This document shows, piece by piece, positions 1 through 11,513 of a stretch of DNA of 64,000 nucleotides; within the stretch, counting starts at the first letter, position 1, and each line of letters starts with the position of its first letter. The translations under genes were made by a program, and so were the position numbers. This stretch comes from Trichopria drosophilae (lineage: Eukaryota > Arthropoda > Insecta > Hymenoptera > Diapriidae). Below the pieces are notes generated by a model. It made no database searches and was not told the origin of the DNA. It saw only the letters and a list, made by a program, of their open reading frames with translations. The stretch is from positions 125,521,001 through 125,585,000 of the forward strand of contig CM059584.1 of NCBI GenBank assembly GCA_030407085.1, in the 5' to 3' direction.

Positions 1-1957
1 GATTTTTTGTTAGGTCTGAGATTTTCTTTTCTGTCTTTAGATTTCTATATAGTTTGAACATATACAATAAGTTTTCTAATGTTGTGGATTCTTCATTGAT
101 ATTTCACGAAATAAGATTACGTTATCAACTTCCAAGATGACATCTTATATTCGCCAACCTAGTAAATAATCTAGGTTGGTTCCTGTTGAGTTAAACAAAT
201 TTTTACATGCTTTTTTGCAGAAAATAATCAATTTTTTCCATTAACAAAATTCTCAGCCAATTTGCAAACGATCAGAATTACATACGTAGAAGAAAAGTAG
301 TACTTAATTTTAAAAATTATAACTCGTGAGTAGTCGATTATGTCGGAATGTTTTCGCAAATCCGGTGTTCATCACCCATTCTACGCATTAGATAATATCT
401 CAGGAAATGATGAGGCGAGAGAGAATGAGAATTTAAATAGAAACGTCGACCACCTGCGGACGCGTTAATCAAAATTTTCTTCAACTTTGACCCTAAAGTT
501 TCGTTAGGGTCCAAGTTAAATACTGCGGGTACAGTAATTACACTGCTGTTGGTTTCACTACAGTTCAAATTTTTGAACAAGAACAATAATTTTTGGAATA
601 TTTCTCTATTATTGTGTATGACAGTTTCGTGGTAATTAATGCACGAAAAACGAAATAAGAAAGGCCAAATGAAGTCCAAATCATCAATTTCATAATTTGC
701 GTAATTAAAGAATAATTGGACTAGAATTTAAATTCATGTGGATTAAAAAAATGAGACAGGGTGAGTCCTTCTAAATTTTGAGCGCAAAAGTATGCACAAA
801 AAATATTTTCTTTCTCCCAGAACTTGTTGCTATCAGACTGAAATATTCATCTCCCTATTTTTTTATATATTAATATTTTAAAATTCATGTTTATCGTTTA
901 AGAAACTGTCCAGACGTCTACAAAACTTGGTTTGCAAAAATATCAACATTTGCTTGTTTCTAGTATTCTTTGACATATAATCTGTTATTGATTTTTTAAA
1001 CGCAATATAATTAAAATACGAAATTTTTTGTTATTTGTGTTAACCTCTCACAACTTTCCGAGGAGTTACTTAATAATTCCTAAGTATTTTAGATATATTT
1101 TCTTGTATTCTGCTATTTTGTCGTAATCCCTTTATAACGAAGTTAGGATTGGCTTTTATGAATTGTGGTGGGTCGTTAAACTGTCTAAAGCACTCTAATT
1201 GTAATCGATATCTATTAGATAATTGAAATTTCACTTCGAGCTTTTAATATGAAAAAGAGCCTTTATATAAAACTGTACATTAATTTAGATCGCATTTAGA
1301 ACTACTGAATAAGTAATATGTTAAATTGGCTGCATTGATTTCCGTTTGCAATAAAATGTGTCATCTGACTTTTTATCAATTTTTAATTGAAAACATAAAA
1401 AATTTCTTTTGGTTCATTTCGAAATAACAGAGAGCTTTAGTATTAATAATGAAACAAAATAATTCTTCCTTTATTATATATATATATGTATAAAGCATTT
1501 CACTAAATTACATTTAAATGAACTAAAATAATTTATTAATTAAAAATGGTTAGGTAGTAATTTTGTGTTTGAATAATAGAAGTAGCTTATCTGATCAAAT
1601 ATAGCTCTATTTCTTATTCAGGCATGCAAAATATGGATTAATATTTGTATGCAACTTACAATGCTCCTGAGAAGCATAGCAGATTTTTTGTACGTCGTAT
1701 TAGAAACAAAATGTTGGTTTTGTTCTCCACAAAAAAGCTGCGAGAAAAGCAAAAGCCATTGATGTACTAAAAATGAAAGAAAAATTAAATAATACAGTAT
1801 TTTCTAAATACCTTATGATTAATACTGGATTTATATAAGTTGTCGTTCTTGAAACGTACTCAACAATGAAGTATGGTGTGAAAAATTCAGCAGACTAATT
1901 TACAACCGAGTAGACGAGATCTAAAGCATTAGGTACATCCTCTTCTGACAATAAATA
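1..1957. other. Unassigned AT-rich DNA
   Basis: No coding, RNA or repeat signal was recognised. The longest open frame (338-679, minus, 113 codons) has no familiar motif and sits in AT-rich sequence, so it is not called a gene. Confidence 0.6.
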
Positions 1958-2165
1958 CAGTAGAGTCCCGGTATATTTGCCCGCTCGGTTCCTCGCATTC
2001 TCCTCCCGCCTCCTTATATTTGTCAAATAAAGGGGAACGCCGCTTCTCCCACTCTCCTCAGTCGCGTTACGTTTGTGACGTCACAGCAGGCCCTTCCTGA
2101 GGCCCCAGTGCGCAAGGTGAGGGAAAAAGAGGGCGGCGACAGATGAATATAACGAAACTCTAATG
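1958..2165. mobile_element. TA-flanked MITE, Tc1/mariner-pogo-like ends
   Basis: A 208-bp block, clearly GC-richer than its surroundings, begins CAGTAGAGTCCCGGTATAT and ends with the imperfect inverse (ATAACGAAACTCTAATG). A TA dinucleotide lies directly outside each end, the target duplication of the Tc1/mariner superfamily. CAGTAGAG-type ends are familiar from pogo/Tigger-like elements. It has no coding capacity and is therefore a non-autonomous derivative. The inverted-repeat match is about 70-75 percent over some 20 bp, so the copy is old or the arms diverged. Confidence 0.65.
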
Positions 2166-2849
2166 TATAATATAAAGAAAAAAATGTCAAGATTTGATTG
2201 ACCTACCGTTATGTTATTAAATCGGTACTTTTTTAAAATTAAACAGTAAATTTAATACGTCGGGGACTGGATCTATAGAGAAAGTCTTCCGGCGCTTTTA
2301 ATTATGGATCGTGCTTACTAAAATTAGGTAAAGCAATAATAAAATATAATTATTGCGATAGGTTTTTTTTGGAAATTAACAAAATTAAATTGGTTTTAAA
2401 CCGGGCTTATAACCTACCACGATGTTTATAAAAATTGCATTAGATGTTAAAATGCTATAGTTTGAAGACCTCTAAACACTTCTAACACCTTGCGTGTAAT
2501 CACTTGAATTCCCAAACGCTAGGCTTTGTTAAAACATCTATAATTTCAACTAGTAATAATATTAACAACAAAAAAGAAAAAAGGGTAAAGGATAAAAAAT
2601 AAAAAATAAATAAAATTTAAAAATAATGACGACATTCATAATTATAAGACTACTAAAATTATATTATACAATTTCGATTTAACAGTTATTTGGAATAAAC
2701 TGGTATATGAATATGATTGGTTAGCATGCAATTATAATAAATCTAAAGAAAGAAAAATGACATTATTACAAAAATATAATATGAAGATAAACATGAAAAT
2801 ATTTATATGAACATGCAAAATAAATATCTGGATAAATATATATATATTA
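2166..2849. other. Unassigned AT-rich DNA
   Basis: A-rich simple-sequence stretches (2570-2625) and nothing else recognisable. It runs into a short TA tract at 2838-2849 that is the insertion target of the next element. Confidence 0.55.
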
Positions 2850-3032
2850 GGGTGATTCAAAATAAAAAGGAACGGAATATGGACACGGCTGTTGATTTAT
2901 TCAAAAGTACATAAAAGAACAAGAATTTTGACCCCTTACAAAACGCGATTGGTTAAATTTTAGAGGTGGCTCAAAGCGTCGGAAGTTTCAAACTTTTAAT
3001 TAAAAATAACTTCTGCGACAAACATTTGTCTA

Positions 3033-3180
3033 TAATAATAATAATAATAATAATAATCGACTTTATTGCTTATATCAGGAATACACTATATACATGGGAG
3101 AGTTCACTTACTTACTAAATATATATAAGCAAAAGGCGAGACACAGCACCACTAAGCTGTTTTACAGTCTGACCCTAAAT
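3033..3180 (-). mobile_element. 5'-truncated non-LTR retrotransposon 3' end, nested
   Basis: A block of about 148 bp opens with (AAT)n at 3033-3057 and interrupts the left arm of the surrounding transposon. The right arm (5019-5035) keeps the uninterrupted site, so the boundaries can be read directly. On the minus strand it ends AATAAAGTCG followed by an ATT-repeat tail, the usual look of a LINE 3' end with a short-repeat tail. Only a 2-bp AT could be a target duplication. No coding part is left. The family is not identified; a SINE sharing such a tail is an alternative. Confidence 0.65.
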
Positions 3181-3238
3181 TAACCCGATTATTTAAATCA
3201 ATATATCTTAAAGGGTTTTCAAGGTCAACAATCACAAA

Positions 3239-3479
3239 TCTGTAGTCAGATTTCCAAATTCAAAATGGCGGACTCAAAATGGCGGAAGAATTTTTGAAAA
3301 GCAATCCTATTTTTATAAAATTTAGTATACAATGGTTTTTGGGGTCGCAGATTATGAATCTGAAGTCAGATTTTAAAAATTCAAAATGGCGGACTCAAAA
3401 TGGCAGAAGAATTTTTGAAAAGCTATCCTATTTTTATAAAATTTAGTATACAATGGTTTTTGAGGTCGCAGATTATGAA
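3239..3479. repeat. Two 120-bp subterminal tandem units (left arm)
   Basis: Two head-to-tail copies, each running from a CTGTAGTCAG/CTGAAGTCAG start through paired CAAAATGGCGG words to GGTCGCAGATTATGAA. They are near identical. Inverse copies lie at 4621-4975. Confidence 0.85.
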
Positions 3480-3659
3480 GAGGCCGAAGCATAATAAGAA
3501 CTTTACCTTTTTTTTATTCTCTCATTCGTTATAATTAACTCGAAAATTTTAAAATCGAGTTTTATTTAACACGAAACTTTAACGTTAACGACGTTCTATC
3601 CTTTAATCTCTCATGCAGTTAGAAACGGGTAGAACGACGTCAAGGTTAAAGTTTCGAGT

Positions 3660-4210
3660 TTAAGTTCTATGGGCTTGGGTGGAAATGAGAGACAAATTGC
3701 AATGATCTCTGGGAAATGAAATCGGACATGTCATTAATGGGGTAGCTGCCCAAGTCTTCGATAACAGCTCTTTCATGAACGGTTGTGCTCGTTCCTTATT
3801 TTGAAATGCTTTTACCATTTTTAATTTGATCTCGACTGATACATCATCGTCGAAAAATGCCAGTGGAGCAAGTTCATAGCTCAAGTACCATAGATGCCCA
3901 GAAAATTTGTTTATTGCAGCCTGTGACACCTGTTTGTTTACTTGGTCATACTCTTGGAGTGACCTTAAAAGTCGGAGATCATTTCTCGGCGCAGAAATCG
4001 CAAGTGGTGCCCTAAACCAAGCTTTAGTGTATACTGTGACCACAAAAATGCACACTTCACTTAGGCCCGAAAGTTCACTACTTGTTAAGTGAAATTGTGA
4101 TCGAAACATATATATTTTTAAACTGTACAAAGCTTTAGCCATCCATCTAGCGTGGTGTACTGCACCAGGTGTACGAAATTTTATCCCACATGGAGGAGTT
4201 TAGCTGATAA
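3660..4210 (-). pseudogene. Transposon-borne protein fragment, arthropod repeat family
   Basis: An open frame runs on the minus strand from a stop near 4208 down to 3660. Reading from the upstream stop rather than the first Met (4142) adds TPPCGIKFRTPGAVHHARW before MAKALYSLKIYMF, and that joined stretch is what looks conserved. About 180 codons remain, followed by QF, GL, YTKAWF-APLA, a NDL region and HLWYLS-EL-ALAFFDD. I recall this layout from long uncharacterised proteins that are highly repeated in arthropod and cnidarian genomes; no catalytic motif is visible and I assign no activity. The last 30 residues lose the pattern, suggesting a frameshift. It lies in the centre of the inverted-repeat element, so it is probably the residue of a protein encoded by the parental transposon. 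Confidence 0.6.
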
Positions 4211-4372
4211 AAATTAAAATAAGTTCGAGAAACTCTTTATAATCATCTCTTGGTTGCGTGTTCTTAAACAAATAAAAATAGAACGATCAGTAATAATATA
4301 AATTAATGACTCTATCGTTTACATTATTCAACAAGAAATATTAATAAAATGTTGATATCTGCTTTTATTTAA

Positions 4373-4450
4373 CCTCTAGAGTCACGACGTTTTTTCGGCA
4401 CCTTTAGAGCCATGACCAGGGTAGTTTTCGTCCTGAATGTTCTTAAATAT
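4373..4450 (+). mobile_element. Possible single end of the TTAA mini-element family
   Basis: TTAACCTCTAGAGTCACGACG followed by CCAGGGTAGTTTTCG resembles the left part of the 160-bp TTAA elements at 25956 and 39952 (GACGCCAGGGTCGTTTTCG). No matching right end is seen. This is a weak match inside the larger transposon. Confidence 0.3.
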
Positions 4451-4620
4451 GCAAAAGTGATGTAAAAAATCTGAAAAAATTCATGCAGCTTTTTTGAACC
4501 TTCAACTTGAAGTCCCAATTATAGTGTTAATTAAAACTCGATTTTAAATTATTCGAGTTAATTATAACGAATGAGAGAATAGAAAAAAAATGTAATGTTC
4601 TTATTATGCTCCGGCCTCTT

Positions 4621-4975
4621 CATAATCTGCGACCCCAAAAACCATTGGATACCAAATATTATAAAAATAGGATTGCTTTTTAAAAATTCTTCCGCCATTT
4701 TGAATTTTTAAAATCTGACTTCAGATTCATAATCTGCGACCCCAAAAACCATTGGATACCAAATATTATAAAAATAGGATTGCTTTTTAAAAATTCTTCC
4801 GCCATTTTGAGTCCGCCATTTTGAATTTTTAAAATCTGACTTCAGATTCATAATCTGCGACCCCAAAAACCATTGTATACTAAATTTTATAAAAATAGGA
4901 TTGCTTTTCAAAAATTCTTCCGCCATTTTGAGTCCGCCATTTTGAATTTGGAAATCTGACTACAGATTTGTGATT
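4621..4975. repeat. Three subterminal tandem units (right arm)
   Basis: Inverse copies of the left-arm unit, with CCGCCATTTTG at about 4691, 4800, 4815, 4920 and 4934. The first unit lacks the second CCGCCATTTTG copy, which breaks the periodicity. Confidence 0.8.
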
Positions 4976-5207
4976 GTTGACCTTGAAAACCTTTTAAGAT
5001 ATATTGATTTAAATAATCGGGTTAATAGACAAATGTTTGTCGCAGAAGTTATTTTTAATTAAAATTTTGAAACTTCCGGCGCTTTGAGCCACCTCTAAAA
5101 TTTAACCAATCGCGTTTTGTAAGGGGTCAAAATTCTTGTTCTTTTATGTACTTTTGAATAAATCAACAGCCATGTCCATATTCCATTCCTTTTTATTTTG
5201 AATCACC

Positions 5208-5639
<432 letters not shown>

Positions 5640-5719
5640 ATTTGAGGTTAACCTATCAATGTTGACAACGAATATAGACGCAACTATATTCGTTGATGTT
5701 GATAACCTGTTCCTCAAAT
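5640..5719. repeat. 80-nt long imperfect hairpin
   Basis: Arms of about 36-37 nt pair across a 6-nt centre (ACGCAA, 5678-5683). The inner 12 bp are perfect (CAACGAATATAG with CTATATTCGTTG) and the outer half, including ATTTGAGG with CCTCAAAT at the base, has a few bulges. The size and bulged stem resemble a small-RNA precursor, but the loop is short. A decayed short foldback element is equally possible. No promoter was seen. Confidence 0.6.
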
Positions 5720-6015
5720 CCCAGACCTGATTCCTTATAAAAAGTGATCTGTGCTATTTCTTTTCAAAATTGATTACTTGCACCTATGTTTATCATTGCA
5801 TTGAACTGAGCAATGACTGAAAAGATAGGATGCGTGCCGACAAGAATTGAAGTGTCGCTGGAAGTTAGAGTTTTTCAGATTATTGAGTATTTCCTTGTTT
5901 CTATTATTATCGCGCAACCAGTGCCGTTTTCTGATTTAGATCGGTTGGTATATATCTTGACATGTTCCAGATATTTCTTTGTAATTTCTAATTCTAAACG
6001 TCATTGAAGAACTAT

Positions 6016-6744
6016 ATTGAAGCGATCACTTCCCGATCAAAATCAATCTAGCAAATGGTTACCTAAATCCACAAAGTACAAACTTAAAATAAAAATATAA
6101 AAAATAAGACTGGAATAAATACAAAACATCAATGAATATCAACAGAAATCGAATAAAAAACCAATAGAATTCTCTCAAATTAAAAAAAAAACGAAATAGT
6201 TTTTTCGCATCCTAAATTCAGCTGCAGAGTCCATTCCAAAAACACGAACAAAATATTCTAGAAAATATGCACCCTGGTGGAATGAAGAGTTTGAAATCGT
6301 AATAAAGGAACAAAAACATAACCAGCTGTCTCTGTAAACTTCCCGATAAAATAATTAACAAAAGACTAACTTTGTATCTAGAAAAAATCAAGAAATCATT
6401 TCAAAACACCAGAGTGGCTTCAGGATATCCTGATCGATAACAGACAGTTTACTAAACCTGGAATCGAACATATGCGAAGTAGTAGTTAATAACAACCAAC
6501 TAGCAGCAGTGTCACTAGACATATAAAAAGCATATGAAGTGTCTAATAACGCCAAAGCTCAGGTGGTTCGGATTCCACCTTCATAATCTGTAGGTCCCGT
6601 CGCGATTTAGTCCCATATGGGTTCAGAAAAGTCGACGTAAAATAATATAAAAAAAAATATGGTATGGAGACACGGAGTGATTGAAAAATTAAAACACCAT
6701 GGGCTATACAGAAACATCTTAAACTTCATAGCCAACTTTCTAGG
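6016..6744 (+). pseudogene. Non-LTR retrotransposon remnant: endonuclease end, linker, RT start
   Basis: Translated pieces in shifting frames follow the order expected of LINE ORF2. SDHFPIKI at 6021-6044 matches the catalytic-His SDH motif at the end of the endonuclease. DWNKYKT lies at 6108-6128. The linker reads SAAESIPK (6218) and then PWWNEEFE (6272-6295), a signature of jockey, R1 and I-type elements. RT motif A appears as VSLDI-stop-KAY (6509-6535), and VWRHGVIEKL with FIANFL follows from 6662 to 6744. Several stops and frameshifts show it is dead. The VWRH after AYD suggests an I- or R1-like clade. The enzyme would have nicked target DNA and copied its RNA at the nick. A 120-bp insertion splits motif A from VWRH. 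Confidence 0.85.
6537..6656 (+). mobile_element. 120-bp A-tailed insertion, possible truncated tRNA-derived SINE
   Basis: The insertion lies between two ATATG copies (6532-6536 and 6657-6661), and removing it brings the two halves of the RT motif together. It ends in an A-rich tail (AATATAAAAAAAAA). Near its start GGTGGTTCGGATTCCACC folds like a tRNA T-arm and resembles a pol III B box. No A box is visible, so it would be 5'-truncated. The duplication is only 5 bp, hence moderate confidence. Confidence 0.5.
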
Positions 6745-6790
6745 CTAATGATATTGTTATCGAAACAGACCCTTTTTAAGTGCTACTGCT

Positions 6791-7940
6791 GTCTAATATA
6801 CTGTTATTCTCGTAATGATATTTAATTATATATAAAATACCACAATAATAGATAAAAAGTTTGATGGAGAATAAGGGCGATGAACCTAACCTCAATATTA
6901 GAAAATAGAAATGGAAAGAAATGGAGAATTTTTCTAATTCAGTATTTTATCTTTTATTTTTATAATTTATATTATACCATATAACATTTAAAGAAGGTGA
7001 CATTTTCTTACATTATCGCCAGTGATGCCATGAAAATATATCGTAATTAGCGATATTGATGACATTTCTATTTTAATTTTTGTACAAATAAAGTGACACA
7101 GATTTAGTGAGTACAAAAAATGATCAACATAAAATATGAAATTAGTTCGTCTGATCATGAAAATATTCCAGGTTGAAGTTACTATTTGTTAGTTGAATAT
7201 TTTAACCATCTTAAAAGAAATACCTTATTTCTGTAAAATTATTAACATATCTAAAAGCATTTTTAATGTTTAATACTTTTTTTATAGTTTCTAGATTTTT
7301 AATGGTTCTACTAATTTAAAGTAGTTTCTTGTACCATGGTGCATTTAGTACCTTTTTAACAAACCACTGCGTTCCATTACCTAGTTTTTTATTAAAAATG
7401 TTTAAAATAGTTAAATAAACTATCCACATTTTTGGCGTAAGTCCTACTATTGCTGCTTTGAAATGTACTTTATATAACTTTAAAACGATTTAAAAGAAAT
7501 TCTACTTTCATTTACGTCAAGTGTTATTCTGATCATTTTTATGAAACTAAATGTTCTTAATTAGCTGCAAGAGATCCCTTTAATCTCATAGGGAACTTTG
7601 TAATACTTAGTCTGTTGGGAGATGTTTTAAAGCGCCATTGGAGTCACTAGGTTAACGTCTAATTACTTAACGTTATTGTGTCGATGGTAAATAATGGACC
7701 TGGCGCAAGGTGCTAATTCTGAAACAAGATAGTATCCTATATCTATTATTTTTTCTTATCAAACAAATTTCAGACGGTTACGGAAATTTATTTCAAAAAT
7801 ACCTCAACAGAGTTTTTGAAATAAACGACTGTAATTTTTGTCGTTGCAACTTTCTATTGTAAGATTTCGAATATTTTATGAATATTCTTAAAAATCGTTA
7901 GATATACAGCAAATATTATTGCCATATTTATAAATTAAGT
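6791..7940. other. Unassigned AT-rich DNA
   Basis: No clear LINE continuation after 6744 and no repeat arm was found. Confidence 0.5.
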
Positions 7941-7985
7941 TGGGGTCGAAAAACCGACAAATCAAAAAGCCGACAAGTAAAAAAT
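7941..7985. mobile_element. Single end of the CCGACA foldback family
   Basis: GGGGTCGAAAAACCGACAAATC continuing with AAAAAGCCGACAAG matches the ends of the elements at 26176, 54208 and 62494. No partner end was found within several hundred bases, so this is a solo end or a broken copy. Confidence 0.6.
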
Positions 7986-8449
7986 GTACAATCTTTCACA
8001 ATCTACGGGCGCAAACATAATAATAAAACCAGGCAGTATGATAATTTTCTGAATAAAAATATCTTACTCGTGTAGAAAAAAGGTTGAATCAACTATGAAA
8101 AAATTAGAAATGTTGTAGTATATCTTTTTATATCAAATTCTAGTGTTACACATTTAAATAGCAAACAAACAATAATTTTAGAATGAACTACATGAAAATA
8201 TATATCAAAAATAGTTAAAGAAGTATGGCAACTATATGATACACAATTTGTAATTTGCATTATGTTTCTACCAACACAATTTCTCGTCCTTATCGTATCG
8301 TTAAACAAACATTTTGATTGGGCCTAACCCATCGTATTTACAACGAAATTTATTGTAAAATAAAATTTACATTAAACTACACACCTACAGATTTCAAATG
8401 CAAAATTTAATATTTATATTCCGCGTTATGTAAATCACTTAGCTGTAGA
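7986..8449. other. Unassigned AT-rich DNA
   Basis: Only a 71-codon minus-strand frame (8093-8308) without motifs. Confidence 0.5.
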
Positions 8450-8790
8450 ACCGAAAAGTTTTAAGAACGTCAGAAGAGGGCGGATAAGCTGGAAGATTTT
8501 ACGAGTAAACTTTATTTTCCCCTCTGCCAAGCTTTAAGTATCCGTAGATCATAATGTAGATTAATTGCGCGCGAAAAAAGTCATATATTTACAGATTTAA
8601 ACGATGCGCATATCAATGAGTATGTATGTGTGTGGGTAAAATTATAAGATGATTATATCTTACTTCCTCGAGTAGATCGCAGTCTATTCCGAACCAACAG
8701 CTACGCAAAGTTTTGCGATTAGCTGCAGCCACGAATTCCAATCGCCTTTGTGCAAATCGGTTGATAGATCTAGTTTTGCTTTAATTAAGG
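8450..8790. promoter_or_regulatory. Candidate conserved non-coding block
   Basis: Base composition is more balanced than the flanks, with words such as AGTAGATCGCAGTCTATTCC and GATTAGCTGCAGCCACGAA, and no repeat arms or open frame. Complex non-repetitive sequence like this in AT-rich insect DNA is often cis-regulatory. This is inference only. Confidence 0.25.
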
Positions 8791-10664
8791 TCACATTTCT
8801 ATAATACATCGGGTGATCTACAGCTTTCCATAAATAATTTTCGTATTACTTTTAGAGCTAAATTCAAATTTTAATTAATTTTTATACTTTATAATTACGA
8901 CCACACAGTGGTTAAATTAACTAAAACTATATTTACAGGAATTGCATTTGGAAGGATTATTTAACTACATTTAAAAATATCACTAAAGTTTAACTACCTA
9001 GTGAACTAATAGAAACAAAGATGCATTTCCTGGCAGAAATCTATACATTTTTTTCTTACTTTTAACATATATGTAAATTTTCTAATGTTACCCAATAAAT
9101 GGTTTGATTTCGACTCGGATTTTAGTTGATTTATAGTAGTATTATATTTTCACTTGATTTAACTATTTTACGGTCCTAACTTCTCCGTAGAATGTTTCTA
9201 TTGAAACACGTTGAGTAATTAAAAAGTAGCCAAATTTATTAAGATTATTTTTGGAAATTTTTGTTTAGCAGACCTATATTATTGGTTTCTGCATATTAGT
9301 GTATGTTTCTCTGAGTTTATTGTATATTATTGATTTTCCTGGTCTTCAATCACTTTGAGTACTGGACAAATATTTCGTAAATTGAACTTCTTATTGTTAC
9401 CTTAATAGAAATAGTAAAATTAACAACATCAACAGACTGATTCTAACTAAAAAGTAGTTCTCTTTACTTTTATTACTTTCTTTTTTGCAAATTTGTTATA
9501 CATTCACTTTATTAACGAAAAATAAATGCACACGATTCTTTGTTTACCACTAATTAACTGAACTACTCGAATACATAGACGATTAGCTATTTTGAACACG
9601 TTTTAGTGCTTTAATCCTATGCTTGAAATAACGAAAGAATTCATTTGGCGAATATTAAATTCTATCTATCTAAATTATTTTTAAAAAGTTTCATAACTTC
9701 AATATGACACTGTTGACTGATTTCTTAAAATTTTCAATATATTTTTACTTTTAAATTGCACAAGTACAACAAAGATTGTAGTTATCTTCTAGAATTTAAT
9801 ATATTGTTTACATTACGGCCAAGTAGATGCACAGAAGAATAGTTGAGACATCAGATCTTACTTCTGGTCATTAAATTCGTGTTAAGCTAGTATGATTCAC
9901 ATTTAGTACCCGACTTACAAAAGTAATTAAGTAACAAATTATTCTGCCAATATTACTGACCTTTGGATTTTTGTAGCGAATACATAAAAATGGTTTGTAA
10001 ATATTTAAGATATATTTGCATAATATGTTGTTTCCGTTCAGTGTTACTCTAACTTCGGTAATATTAGTATTTTCTTATTGAAATATGCATGATCTTGTTC
10101 ACAGAATAATAAATCTGAATTTTGTAATAATGATCTAAATATTAATAATACATTTAAATTTTCTAATGAAATATATCAAAAAAACGTTTCTCTGGTTAAG
10201 GACATTCATAATGAATGTAATTCAGTGTAAACTAAAAATATAATTTAACTTACAATAGTTAAAATTTCGCAAATCTAGAAGTGAAAATTCACTTCCCTTG
10301 AGCACAAAGCACTTGCTTTAGCGCTTTATAATCTAGTTTGTACTGTCCAGTTTACTTTCCGAATTAAAAGCATGTAGAAACTGACGAGTACAAAAAAATC
10401 CAAGTAAAATGTAACCGAGTACATTTAATAATACTTACTACATTTATGCAATATACTAAAAAATTTTTTCCCGTCCTTCATATTTTCAACAGTGAATAAT
10501 CAATTTTAAGGGGTAACTCCTATCTAAACTTTTCTTTTCAGAAATTCCAAATTCTAAACTAACAAATTTTAGAACGAATTGCTAATTGAATACCTTTCAG
10601 TTCACCCTGTTCAATTAAGAGTCTACCAGATGAAAACTGCGTTTTACAATCCGGTATTTAAAAA
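8791..10664. other. Unassigned AT-rich DNA
   Basis: Long run of low-complexity AT-rich sequence with no repeat pair, frame or RNA signal that I could support. Confidence 0.55.
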
Positions 10665-10667
10665 TCT

Positions 10668-10865
10668 TTGATCATCAGTAATTACTCACACTACCTAGTT
10701 ACACGGAGTGTTAAAAAATACTTCTGTGCGGGTTTAAAGTGGGTCAACAATTGCTTTGAGATTCCATTTGCTTCACGGCCATTTGCCGCAGACGGTGAAA
10801 ACTTGCTTCACAAATTGAGGCTTGTGGATTGGAGTGCCTCTTGGGAAATGAGTGAAATCGAATAA
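10668..10865 (+). other. GC-richer 65-codon open frame, coding status unknown
   Basis: The frame covers a locally GC-richer patch (10730-10860) and includes WVNNCFEIPF and VDWSASWEM. I recognise no domain, and there is no clear acceptor or donor pair. It may be a conserved non-coding block rather than an exon. Confidence 0.15.
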
Positions 10866-11278
10866 GAGAAGTACTTGTTTTCAATTTATTTTAGGTCTAA
10901 AAAAAGCAAACTATTCGTAAACATTCGTAGTTGCTTGGATTAATTGTGTAATTTCTGTATGGTATTAATTTGCAAACAAATGATTTACATGTCGCAAAAT
11001 ATAGTTACTCACATAAAATGTATCATAGTATAATTTACTACATGAAACAAGTCATTTTCGCAGAAACAAAATAATCGTTACTAAGCAGTCATTTTAATTT
11101 AATAACTTACCATCAATATACACTAATATGTCATTTTTAATGGTCGATTTCTAACCTTTTATTTCCATTCTGCAGTTACAGAAGTTTAATTTTAAGAAAT
11201 ATTTTATAGATTAACTAGGGCATCCAAAAAAGGCATTCTTAAATTATTACACTATTGAATATACTAAACTCGTAATTA
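10866..11278. other. Unassigned AT-rich DNA
   Basis: Nothing recognised up to the TA-flanked element that follows. Confidence 0.5.
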
Positions 11279-11513
11279 AACTGTTAGAAGTGGTTGTAAT
11301 TTAACAACAAAATTACAGTACGAAAATGATGTAAAATTGCAATAAATATTGCGATTTAAAAGTATATTTTGTAAAATTACAACATTTTATTGTGAATTTA
11401 CAATTTCTAAATAATGTGTTGTAAATTATTACATTTATTTTGTGATTTTACAACATTCTATCGGTGAATTAATATATATACTGTAAATTTCAACGTTATG
11501 TTGTAACATTATA

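Noticed and set aside
338..679. 113-codon minus-strand open frame
   Set aside because: One of the longest frames in the window but without a recognisable domain, splice context or composition change.
6560..6580. tRNA gene
   Set aside because: Only a T-arm-like piece exists; no acceptor, D or anticodon arms and no A box. Kept as a possible SINE part only.
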